From Candidatus Parvarchaeota archaeon (GTDB lineage Archaea; Nanobdellota; Nanobdellia; Parvarchaeales; Parvarchaeaceae), in NCBI GenBank assembly GCA_030044235.1, contig JASHWD010000082.1, positions 1 to 13,662 on the forward strand: a stretch of DNA of 13,662 nt, in the 5' to 3' direction. Position 1 is the stretch's first letter. Every line of letters starts with the position of its first letter. A model generated the notes under the pieces. The model was not told where the DNA came from, made no database searches, and saw only the letters and a program-made list of their open reading frames with translations. Both the position numbers and the translations under genes were made by a program. Positions 6,630-13,307 of this stretch are shown here, one piece after another.

Positions 6630-7958
6630 TTAGTCTTCTGAAATAAAGTCCTGTCTGAAGCGCTTTTCGTCAAAGTCTTTTCCCAGGAATTTTGCTATAT
6701 CTATACTGTCTTCTAGGGCGGTCTGGAGACAGGCCGTAGCGCCCGGAGAAGGAGTCATGTTAAATATCACCTTATCCCCGGTTATCTTTAATTCGCCCAT
6801 TAAAATCTTTCTTTTGACCGTATCTATTACCTGTGGTCTTATGCCCCCTGCTTCTTCAGCAAATTTTAGATCTCTGTACTCTAAGGAGGGAATAATCTTT
6901 CTTGCCTCTTTTTGTAAAAACTCATATTTTCCGATTACGGGCATCCCATAAACTACGTTTTTGCCCATTACCTGTCTGATATCTTTATCGGATAATATCG
7001 TCTTTAAACTCAATATTGCTTCGCCACTCAATCCTGCGGTTTTTATATAATCCAAAAGGGTGTTGAAGTTTCCCTTCTCTAATAAAGGCGAAACAGTGGC
7101 GGTAGGACCGAACCTAGTCCTGTCCGGGAAATTTAGATCCGGGTCCCCGTGTACGGCTGCAAATGGAACGCTTCCTTTTTCTACGCGATAAACTTTTCCC
7201 CTGAGCACGTTTGGCGTGTAATAAAAACTGCCGCCAACGGAGAGAGTAGACAGGTTTTTGCCATATCCAAGCATTTTAGCAAAATAAAGACTATAGGCTC
7301 CTGCGGCAAAAACCACAGCTTTGGAAGAGACGGTGCCTTTATTAGTATCTAGAACAAACTCCTCACCGCTTTTCTTTACTGCCTTGACTTCCGTGTCAAG
7401 AAGCAATTCTAAGCCGCCTTTATCTGAATCCTCCGAATGCTTCACAAAAGACGTGGAAAGCTTACCAAAATCAACCATATATCCTTCATCGGAATACAGG
7501 GCCCCTATCGGTTCTTGATTTTTACGCCCCTTTACTACATTCGGCTCGACTTCCGCGATCTCCTCTTTCGATAGATACTTCAATTTAGGGAATAGCTCTT
7601 GCATTTCCTTACTAAGCCTTTTTTTAAGAAAGGCGACTTCTTCTTCTCCTACTCCGAGTAGCATCTTTTGACATTTTTCAATTAAAGACTTCCGTTCATC
7701 TTCGGGTAATCTTTCTATGTATCGCAATAACATATTTGAAGCCTTTTTAGTCTCTTTTGCTTTCTCAATACTATAGTTGCTTTCTATGTCCCCAAAATGC
7801 AATGTTTGGCTATTGCTTTTACTATTCGAATTTAGCTCCGATAAGTTAGAATATTTCTCTACTAACAGTATGTTACCTATATTAGAATAGTTCCTCAAAG
7901 TATACAAAAGAGCGGTACCGGTTATTCCGCCACCGACTATAATCAGGTCATATCGCAT
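6630..7958 (-). CDS. FAD-dependent oxidoreductase, malate:quinone oxidoreductase / 2-hydroxyglutarate oxidase type
   Basis: A 442-residue flavoprotein, counted from the ATG at 7958. MRYDLIIVGGGITGT gives the FAD-binding beta-alpha-beta fold at the very N-terminus, with acidic Glu34 (LLVEK) for the adenosine ribose. NSQTLHFGDIESNY follows, like the N-x-x-S-x-x-x-H-x-G-x-x-x-x-NY pattern of MQO and LhgO proteins. VVFAAGAYS (215-223), FAAVHGDPD (266-274) and TRFGPTA (281-287) are typical of the MQO-like branch, and GGIRPQ near the C-terminus closes the flavin site. It probably oxidises malate or a related 2-hydroxyacid and passes electrons to quinone at the membrane face; the substrate cannot be fixed. 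The frame is open to a TTG at 7997, but a TATA box lies inside that extension. I therefore prefer the ATG at 7958 (or 7967) and a leaderless mRNA. Confidence 0.85.
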   Translation of the reverse strand: MRYDLIIVGGGITGTALLYTLRNYSNIGNILLVEKYSNLSELNSNSKSNSQTLHFGDIESNYSIEKAKETKKASNMLLRYIERLPEDERKSLIEKCQKMLLGVGEEEVAFLKKRLSKEMQELFPKLKYLSKEEIAEVEPNVVKGRKNQEPIGALYSDEGYMVDFGKLSTSFVKHSEDSDKGGLELLLDTEVKAVKKSGEEFVLDTNKGTVSSKAVVFAAGAYSLYFAKMLGYGKNLSTLSVGGSFYYTPNVLRGKVYRVEKGSVPFAAVHGDPDLNFPDRTRFGPTATVSPLLEKGNFNTLLDYIKTAGLSGEAILSLKTILSDKDIRQVMGKNVVYGMPVIGKYEFLQKEARKIIPSLEYRDLKFAEEAGGIRPQVIDTVKRKILMGELKITGDKVIFNMTPSPGATACLQTALEDSIDIAKFLGKDFDEKRFRQDFISED

Positions 7959-7980
7959 TCTTTTCATAAGATTATAAGAA

Positions 7981-7990
7981 GTATTTATGT
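7981..7990 (-). promoter_or_regulatory. TATA box of the FAD oxidoreductase gene
   Basis: The minus strand reads ACATAAATAC, centred 28 bases before the ATG at 7958 and 19 before the ATG at 7967. The spacing suits a leaderless transcript beginning at or just before 7958, and rules against the upstream TTG at 7997 as start codon. Confidence 0.5.
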
Positions 7991-8077
7991 ATTTCAACGA
8001 GTTTCTATCGGCAAATTTGGTTTAAAGCTGTTATTTGGAGTAAAAAGTGCCTTACAGAATAAAGAATCTCATAAAAA

Positions 8078-8103
8078 TAATGGGGGCATTAGGGCCCCCA
8101 TTA
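8078..8103 (-). terminator. GC-rich hairpin followed by T-rich tract, 3' of ftsZ
   Basis: A perfect 10-base-pair inverted repeat: TAATGGGGGC (8078-8087) and GCCCCCATTA (8094-8103) with a six-base loop. In the direction of ftsZ transcription it is followed by TTATTTTTATG, so it resembles an intrinsic terminator. Archaea mostly terminate on oligo-T alone, so a role in RNA 3'-end protection is an alternative. Confidence 0.6.
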
Positions 8104-8148
8104 GAGTGGAGGAAATTTGTTGATGAGTGTGAGTGGATAAACTAATGC

Positions 8149-8172
8149 GCCGGGTCAAAAAACCGACCCGGC
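8149..8172 (-). terminator. Second GC-rich hairpin just after the ftsZ stop
   Basis: GCCGGGTC (8149-8156) pairs perfectly with GACCCGGC (8165-8172) around an eight-base loop. It starts 12 bases after the ftsZ stop codon. On the ftsZ transcript the loop would contain six U, but no T tract follows the stem. It could slow polymerase or protect the mRNA 3' end. Confidence 0.5.
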
Positions 8173-8183
8173 AAATCAAAAAT

Positions 8184-9269
8184 TTATCTCAGTACCTCTA
8201 TACCGAGTTCCTGGCTTATTGCACCAGCTGTTTTTGAAAGAGTTGTTAACTCTTCCTGACCTAACAGATATGGCGAACTTACACCAGTTATTATGGTCAT
8301 TACTCTTAGTTTTCCGGATAGAGCCTCATCAACCCTAGCACCCCATATGACTACTGCATCTGGGTCTAGCGATTGTGTAGCTAATTCTCCTATCGCGTTT
8401 ACTTCTGAAAGAGTAAGGTCTGGACCACCTGTTATGTGTATCAAAGCACCTTTCGCACCTTTGTAGCTGACGTCAAGCAATGGGTTGTTAAGAGCTCTTC
8501 TCACAACTTCATTTACCCTTGAATCAGATGCGTCTGTTTCTCCGATTCCTATAACGGAGACGCCGCCCTGGTTCATTATTGCTTTAATGTCTGCAAAGTC
8601 GAGGTGTACCAAAGCTGCTGCGTCTGATATCGTCTCAACAATTCCTTTTATCATTGTAGCTACGACTTCATTTGCTACGTTGAAAGCCTGGTCAAGTGGC
8701 AAATTACCTGCCAAAGATACAAGCCTGTTGTTGTCGATTACGATTACAGTGTCAGAGTTAGCCCTTAATTCTCCAAGGCCGGATTCAGCGTTTTCTACGC
8801 GTTTTCTCTCTGTTTTGAATGGCATAGTTACAGTGCTAATCACGATTGCACCCGCTTCTTTTGCTAATTTAGCAACTACTGGTGCCGCACCAGTACCTGT
8901 ACCACCACCCAATCCAGCGCATACAAATACTAAATCCGCTCCTCTAAGCGAATCCTTAAGTTCTCTTGCCGACTCCTCTGCTGCAGCCTTTCCCTTAGCA
9001 GGGAAGCCTCCCGCACCAAGTCCACGTGTCAATTCTTTTCCAATAAGGATTTTCTTATCTCCGTGTCTTGCATTTAGCTGTACCTGGTCTGTGTTCGCTA
9101 TTACAACTTCAGCGCCTTTAACGCCTTTTTTGTATAGCCAACTGGCCATGTTGTTGCCTCCGCCACCTACCCCTACGACTTTTATAAGGGCCTGGTTGAA
9201 AAGCGGTTCGTCTGCTCCACTTTCTTTGCTGGCTTTAAGTGCACTTTCCACCAGCAGATCCATTACCAT
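8184..9269 (-). CDS. ftsZ: Cell division protein FtsZ
   Basis: A 361-residue tubulin-like GTPase that polymerises into the cytokinetic ring. VVGVGGGGNN (31-40) binds nucleotide, and the tubulin signature GGGTGTG is at 121-127. RGLGAGGFPAKGKAAAEES (82-100) and the T7 synergy loop HLDFAD (222-227) are present. Asp224 and Asp227, needed to hydrolyse GTP of the neighbouring subunit, are kept. Position 222 is His where the family nearly always has Asn (NxDFAD). The C-terminus ends in GIEVLR with almost no disordered linker, which is short compared with bacterial FtsZ. The ATG at 9269 is preceded by AAGGAGGG (9274-9281), a strong ribosome binding site, in contrast to the leaderless neighbours. A second in-frame ATG at 9263 is also possible. 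The gene diverges from gatD across a 300-base gap. Confidence 0.97.
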   Translation of the reverse strand: MVMDLLVESALKASKESGADEPLFNQALIKVVGVGGGGNNMASWLYKKGVKGAEVVIANTDQVQLNARHGDKKILIGKELTRGLGAGGFPAKGKAAAEESARELKDSLRGADLVFVCAGLGGGTGTGAAPVVAKLAKEAGAIVISTVTMPFKTERKRVENAESGLGELRANSDTVIVIDNNRLVSLAGNLPLDQAFNVANEVVATMIKGIVETISDAAALVHLDFADIKAIMNQGGVSVIGIGETDASDSRVNEVVRRALNNPLLDVSYKGAKGALIHITGGPDLTLSEVNAIGELATQSLDPDAVVIWGARVDEALSGKLRVMTIITGVSSPYLLGQEELTTLSKTAGAISQELGIEVLR

Positions 9270-9273
9270 TTTT

Positions 9274-9281
9274 CCCTCCTT
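9274..9281 (-). promoter_or_regulatory. Shine-Dalgarno sequence of ftsZ
   Basis: The minus strand reads AAGGAGGG, ending four bases before the ATG at 9269 and ten before the in-frame ATG at 9263. It is the best ribosome binding site in the window and marks ftsZ as having a leadered mRNA. Confidence 0.75.
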
Positions 9282-9306
9282 GCCGATGAAAATACAAAAC
9301 CAAAAG

Positions 9307-9316
9307 CTTTATATTC
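9307..9316 (-). promoter_or_regulatory. TATA-like box of ftsZ
   Basis: The minus strand reads GAATATAAAG, centred about 42 bases before the ATG at 9269. It would place the start site near 9286 and leave a leader of about 17 bases that just contains the Shine-Dalgarno sequence. Another AT-rich candidate (CTTTATAAATAAATAAG) lies about 20 bases further upstream. Confidence 0.4.
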
Positions 9317-9381
9317 TCATCTTGGCTTATTTATTTATAAAGAAAAGTAAGTGTTCCCAAATACTTACAAAATCATGTTTA

Positions 9382-9413
9382 AAAATTTGAACGTTCCCCA
9401 ACGTTCGAATTTT
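9382..9413. repeat. Long palindrome between divergent ftsZ and gatD
   Basis: Left arm AAAATTTGAACGTT (9382-9395) and right arm AACGTTCGAATTTT (9400-9413) are inverted copies around CCCC, with a single T-G mismatch in 14 positions. The inner AACGTTC also occurs as a direct repeat (9390-9396 and 9400-9406). The element lies about 70 bases upstream of the probable ftsZ promoter and about 130 bases upstream of the gatD TATA box. The rest of the 9270-9570 gap is AT-rich DNA with the two promoters and no gene I can support. Confidence 0.6.
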
Positions 9414-9540
9414 AATATTATTCTTTTATAATAATTGTACTACTTTTGTATTTAAAAGTCTTATTGAACTGTAGTTTCATAATAGATTTTTATAAAATTG
9501 CTTCTGCAAAATAAATTTTTGATTCTGTAGTCTAAAAAAA

Positions 9541-9550
9541 GTTAAAATAT
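9541..9550 (+). promoter_or_regulatory. TATA box of the gatD-gatE-methyltransferase operon
   Basis: GTTAAAATAT is centred 25 bases before the gatD ATG at 9571, predicting transcription to start at the ATG. The bases between (GACCAACTCATAATCTAGAT) contain no ribosome binding site. Confidence 0.5.
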
Positions 9551-9570
9551 GACCAACTCATAATCTAGAT

Positions 9571-10878
9571 ATGGCATCATCTAAAAACGGCATTCTAAAA
9601 TCGCTCAAGTTCGGTGATGTAGTTGAGGTAAATTTCAACAAGCGCGATTTCCACGGTGAATTTATAAGGTTAGACCAAGACAGAAGACTTGTAATAATAA
9701 AACTAAAATCGGGTTATGACGTTGCGATGCCAGAAAAGGACATCTCAAAAATCAGTCTAATACAAAAGGCCGCCTCCGAAACGAAAAAAGAAAACCATGC
9801 CGGAGAAGCCTTATCTTTTCTTAATCCTGATTTAACGATAATAACGACCGGAGGTACGATATCCTCCAAAATCGATTACAGAACCGGCGGCGTTTCGCCT
9901 TCTGTGCCTTCTGATTACTATTTTCAGATAGCCCCCGGACTAAAAAACTATGGAAATATAGAAATAAACAGCTTGATGAGCATTTTCTCCGAAGACATGA
10001 AACCTGATGATTGGGTCAAAATAGCGAGGGCCGCTTACAATGCCATTAAAAAAGGATCTAAAGGTGTTATAGTGACAACCGGTACCGATACGATGCATTT
10101 CGCATCCGCCGCGCTATCTTTCATGCTAAACCCGCTATCTGTACCTGTTGTTTTTACGGGGGCACAAAGAAGCACCGATCGTGGTTCTTCTGACGCTTCA
10201 ACAAACCTGTTGCTTTCTGCGACTGCCGCCTCAAAATGGAATGGCGGGGAATCCGTGGTATGCATGCACGCTACGCTTAATGATGATTATAACTTCATAA
10301 TAAGGGGAAACCGCGTAAGAAAAATGCACTCAGAAAGGCGTGATGCTTTTAGGCCCATAAACTCAATGCCGCTTGCAAAGGTATACCTTGATGGAAAAAT
10401 AGAAAACCTTTCAGATCACTTTGAGAGAGGAAAAGAAACTATACTCAATACCAAAATTGACAAAGAAGTAAGGCTACTTGTAAGTTATCCCGGAATGACA
10501 GGCGAACCAATAAAAGATGCAATAAAAAGCGGCGCGCACGGAATAGTGATCGCAGGTACCGGTTTTGGAAACTTGCCACTTAAAGAGAAAAGCGTATACG
10601 ATGCGCTGAAATATGCTGATAAAGAAGAGGTACCTATTGTGATAACCTCACAAACGATATACGGCGCTACAAACAGATTCGTTTACAGTACCTTGAGGGA
10701 ACTTTCTGGATTTGAGAATATAATATACGTTGGAAACATGCTAACCGAAACCGCCTTTGTAAAACTCATCTTCGTTCTAGGACAAACTAAAAAGATGAGC
10801 GAGGTTAGAAGCATGATGTGCACACCTATGGCTGGAGAAATAAACGATAAAGATAGGATAAACGAGTTTTTGATATGA
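9571..10878 (+). CDS. gatD: Glu-tRNA(Gln) amidotransferase subunit D
   Basis: A 435-residue amidase subunit that releases ammonia from an amide donor for transfer by GatE, converting Glu-tRNA(Gln) to Gln-tRNA(Gln). The N-terminal small barrel (about 10-66, FGDVVEVNFNKRDFHGEFI) is specific to GatD and distinguishes it from plain type I/II asparaginases. The asparaginase domain begins with LTIITTGGTISSK (88-100), with nucleophile Thr96. VTTGTDTMH (168-176) supplies the second Thr-Asp pair, and Lys251 lies in RGNRVRKMH. Its length is normal. The stop codon overlaps the gatE start (ATGA at 10875-10878), so the two subunits are translationally coupled, as expected for a heterotetramer. With gatE it shows that this organism makes Gln-tRNA by the indirect archaeal route. 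Confidence 0.97.
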   Translation: MASSKNGILKSLKFGDVVEVNFNKRDFHGEFIRLDQDRRLVIIKLKSGYDVAMPEKDISKISLIQKAASETKKENHAGEALSFLNPDLTIITTGGTISSKIDYRTGGVSPSVPSDYYFQIAPGLKNYGNIEINSLMSIFSEDMKPDDWVKIARAAYNAIKKGSKGVIVTTGTDTMHFASAALSFMLNPLSVPVVFTGAQRSTDRGSSDASTNLLLSATAASKWNGGESVVCMHATLNDDYNFIIRGNRVRKMHSERRDAFRPINSMPLAKVYLDGKIENLSDHFERGKETILNTKIDKEVRLLVSYPGMTGEPIKDAIKSGAHGIVIAGTGFGNLPLKEKSVYDALKYADKEEVPIVITSQTIYGATNRFVYSTLRELSGFENIIYVGNMLTETAFVKLIFVLGQTKKMSEVRSMMCTPMAGEINDKDRINEFLI

Positions 10879-12698
10879 AAATAAGGTGTGGTTTCGAATG
10901 GCACGTTCAGATAAACAGTGGAAAGCTTTTCTGCCGTTGCAATCCTGTAATGCACGAAGAACCAACCTGTGACATTGAAGTTACGCGGCTTCTGCATCCT
11001 TCTTTTGGCGAGGGCGGCAAAATAGATAAAAGCGCATCTTTTGAAGGCGAAGCAATGAAAAAAACGATATACAAGGTTTTTTCCGATTCAGACTGCTTAG
11101 TAGATCTGGATGAAGAGCCACCCCACGAACCGGATAAAAGTGCTCTAGAAACCGCCTTTATAATGGCCGGCGCATTGGATACCGTTTTATTCAAAGACTT
11201 GGTGTTTATGCGAAAGATAATAGTCGACGGATCTAATACGAGCGGATTCCAAAGAACAGCAATAATCGGGCTAAATGGTAAATTCACGGTCGGTAAAAAG
11301 GAGATAGGAATAGCCTCTATTTCACTTGAAGAAGATTCGGCTAGAAGAGAAAGGGAAGAACGTAATTCCGTTATATACAAACTTGACCGACTTGGCATCC
11401 CGTTGGTAGAAATAGCTACCGATATAATAGAAACCGATGAAAATGGTGCTAAGGAGATAGCTCTTGCTTTTGGTAAATTTACTAGACTTTTTGATGTAAG
11501 GCGTGGCATTGGAACGATAAGACAGGATGTAAACCTTTCAATAGAAGGGGGTAGCCGTGTAGAACTTAAGGGATTTCAGAACATACGAGAGATGGACAAG
11601 GCCATAATAAACGAAGCTAGAAGACAGCTGGCCCTCATAGAACTGCAAAAAGATAAGCGACATCTACTCGAGAATCTAGAGAACGTTTCCGCTATCAATG
11701 TAGCAGAAAAACTAAAAAATTCTAATTCTAATCTAATAAGGAACGCTCTTTCAAAAGGAAAGGAAATAATAGGTTTAAGATTGAGAGGCTTTGAAGGCGT
11801 GCTAGGAACCGAACTTATACCAGACAAACGCTTTGGTACAGAAATAAGCGACTATCTTAAAATCAAAGATTCTAGTGGTATAGTCCATTCAGATGAATTG
11901 CCTGCCTATGGCATAACAAAGGAAGAAAAAGAGTGGCTATTCGCAGCTTTTGGCTGCGTAAACGGGGATGCATTTCTTTTTTCGATATGTGAAAGCGGCC
12001 AGGCCGATAAAGTAAAAAACGACATAATAACAAGAATAAAGGAGCTTCTAACGGCAGTACCGGCAGAAGTAAGAGTCGTAGAAGAGAACAACACCAACAG
12101 TTTTTTAAGACCGCTAGGCGGAAAAGACAGGATGTACGTGGAAACCGATCTTCCGGTTATAAACGTTGAGAAACGCATACTAGACAGGGCCTCCGACTAC
12201 GCTGGTTTTAACGTGGATTCTCTAGTAGAAAAATACGGTATAACCGAAGAATTTCTAGACCTTTTAATAGGAGCTAAAAAACTTGCCCTTGCCATAAAGC
12301 TAAGGAGCAAATTTGACGTGTCTCCAAAAACCCTTATAACTGTTCTTGTTGACGATTTTAGATACGTAAAAAGGAAATTTGGACTGGAACTGGCCGATGA
12401 AGAACTTGAAGCGGTAGCTATAATGATATCAAAAGGAAAGATAGCAAAAGATGCTTCCAGGTTCATATTCGAAAAAATCGCCCTCGGACAAGGTAAGAAT
12501 TCGGACGAGGTAATAAAAAGATTCGGCCTTCAGAAAAAAGATAAAAAGACGCTCGAAGACGAAATAAAAAGACTGGTCTCTTCGGGTAAATTCACCAGAT
12601 ATGATACTCTTGTGACGAATTTACGCGACAAATTTGGCTTTTCTTTTGATGCTAGCGAAGCCTACGAGATAGCGTCAAAACTCTTAAAAAATGGATAA
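10875..12698 (+). CDS. gatE: Glu-tRNA(Gln) amidotransferase subunit E
   Basis: A 607-residue GatB/GatE-family subunit that phosphorylates Glu-tRNA(Gln) and aminates it with ammonia from GatD. GFEWHVQINSGKLFCRC (6-22) is the family's G-E-H-Q and KLFCxC start; the common GLEIHQQL is altered to GFEWHVQI, keeping Glu, His and Gln. The cradle domain includes RQDVNLSIEGGSRVELKGFQ (216-235). A GAD insertion domain like that of bacterial AspRS (about 297-415) separates GatE from GatB. RPLGGKDRMYVETDLP (412-427) leads to the tRNA-binding YqeY-like tail (about 500-607). Its length is normal for GatE. It overlaps gatD by four bases and the next gene by eight. Confidence 0.97.
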   Translation: MKIRCGFEWHVQINSGKLFCRCNPVMHEEPTCDIEVTRLLHPSFGEGGKIDKSASFEGEAMKKTIYKVFSDSDCLVDLDEEPPHEPDKSALETAFIMAGALDTVLFKDLVFMRKIIVDGSNTSGFQRTAIIGLNGKFTVGKKEIGIASISLEEDSARREREERNSVIYKLDRLGIPLVEIATDIIETDENGAKEIALAFGKFTRLFDVRRGIGTIRQDVNLSIEGGSRVELKGFQNIREMDKAIINEARRQLALIELQKDKRHLLENLENVSAINVAEKLKNSNSNLIRNALSKGKEIIGLRLRGFEGVLGTELIPDKRFGTEISDYLKIKDSSGIVHSDELPAYGITKEEKEWLFAAFGCVNGDAFLFSICESGQADKVKNDIITRIKELLTAVPAEVRVVEENNTNSFLRPLGGKDRMYVETDLPVINVEKRILDRASDYAGFNVDSLVEKYGITEEFLDLLIGAKKLALAIKLRSKFDVSPKTLITVLVDDFRYVKRKFGLELADEELEAVAIMISKGKIAKDASRFIFEKIALGQGKNSDEVIKRFGLQKKDKKTLEDEIKRLVSSGKFTRYDTLVTNLRDKFGFSFDASEAYEIASKLLKNG

Positions 12699-13272
12699 AA
12701 TAAGCCTCGCAACTAAGCTCAAAGAGCTTGTAGATACTCCCAGAAAGATAATAAAATTAGAACAGTATGCAACGGATATATCGACTGCAACTGACTTTCT
12801 TTTATTCGTGGATTCTTGTGGAGGAATTAACGGAAAGAGAATCGCCGACTTTGGCTGTGGTAATGGAATACTGGGCATCGGTGCGTCCATACTGGGCGCT
12901 AAGTCCGTAGACATGTATGATATAGATGAAAGAATGATCGAAGCATGCAAAGAGAACATAAAAAAATTAGGTCTAAGTCAGGTAACTGCTTATAAAAAGG
13001 ATTTCTTTGATGCCGAAGAAAACTATGATACTGTGATATCCAACCCCCCATTCGGTTTTCAAAGCACGTTTGATATAGAAGCGTTCATAGAGAAATTGAA
13101 GGACTCATCAGAATCGTTTTTCTTCCTTTATAAGGACAACCAAAAAATACGACAAATAGCAGATAAAAATGCACTTTCGGTTCAACAACTTGGAGATATC
13201 GTATTAGCTAAAACCGCTAAATTCCATAAAAAGGAAAAATTAAAATTGCCGATTTGCATAATTTACAGATAA
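12691..13272 (+). CDS. METTL5-like RNA adenine-N6 methyltransferase
   Basis: A 193-residue class I SAM-dependent methyltransferase. LEQYATDISTATDFL (23-37) matches the LEQYxT N-terminal motif of METTL5. ADFGCGNGILGIG (52-64) binds SAM, with acidic Asp77/Asp79 after strand 2. NPPF (118-121) is the catalytic motif for adenine N6 methylation. AKFHKKEKLKLPICIIYR (176-193) resembles the METTL5 C-terminus FHKKKSxDIxVxLIRF. Human METTL5 makes one m6A in 18S rRNA with the partner TRMT112, so a small-subunit rRNA target is likely here, but not shown. It overlaps gatE by eight bases, in the gatDE operon, which fits a role in translation. A general HemK-like or other N6-adenine enzyme is the alternative. 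Confidence 0.8.
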   Translation: MDKISLATKLKELVDTPRKIIKLEQYATDISTATDFLLFVDSCGGINGKRIADFGCGNGILGIGASILGAKSVDMYDIDERMIEACKENIKKLGLSQVTAYKKDFFDAEENYDTVISNPPFGFQSTFDIEAFIEKLKDSSESFFFLYKDNQKIRQIADKNALSVQQLGDIVLAKTAKFHKKEKLKLPICIIYR

Positions 13273-13278
13273 CTAGCA

Positions 13279-13287
13279 TTTTAATAG
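13279..13287 (+). promoter_or_regulatory. TATA-like box of the pilin-like gene
   Basis: TTTTAATAG is centred about 25 bases before the ATG at 13308, which would make this mRNA leaderless too. The match is weaker than for the other genes. Confidence 0.35.
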
Positions 13288-13307
13288 ATTGTTCGATAAT
13301 CATTATT

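Noticed and set aside
8101..8150. TTGATGA on the plus strand as a possible C box of a C/D guide RNA
   Set aside because: No D or D' box (CTGA) lies at a suitable distance, and the C box purine is missing. The flanking stems are better explained as 3' structure of ftsZ mRNA.
8485..9390. A 301-codon open frame on the plus strand opposite ftsZ
   Set aside because: It lies almost entirely antisense to ftsZ. Its product is a low-complexity Ser/Thr/Ala/Pro-rich sequence mirroring ftsZ codon use, with no recognisable domain.
10907..11509. A 200-codon open frame on the minus strand inside gatE
   Set aside because: It is fully antisense to a clear gatE with intact family motifs, is Ser-rich, and has no promoter or family signature. 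Several shorter antisense frames in gatE are rejected for the same reason.
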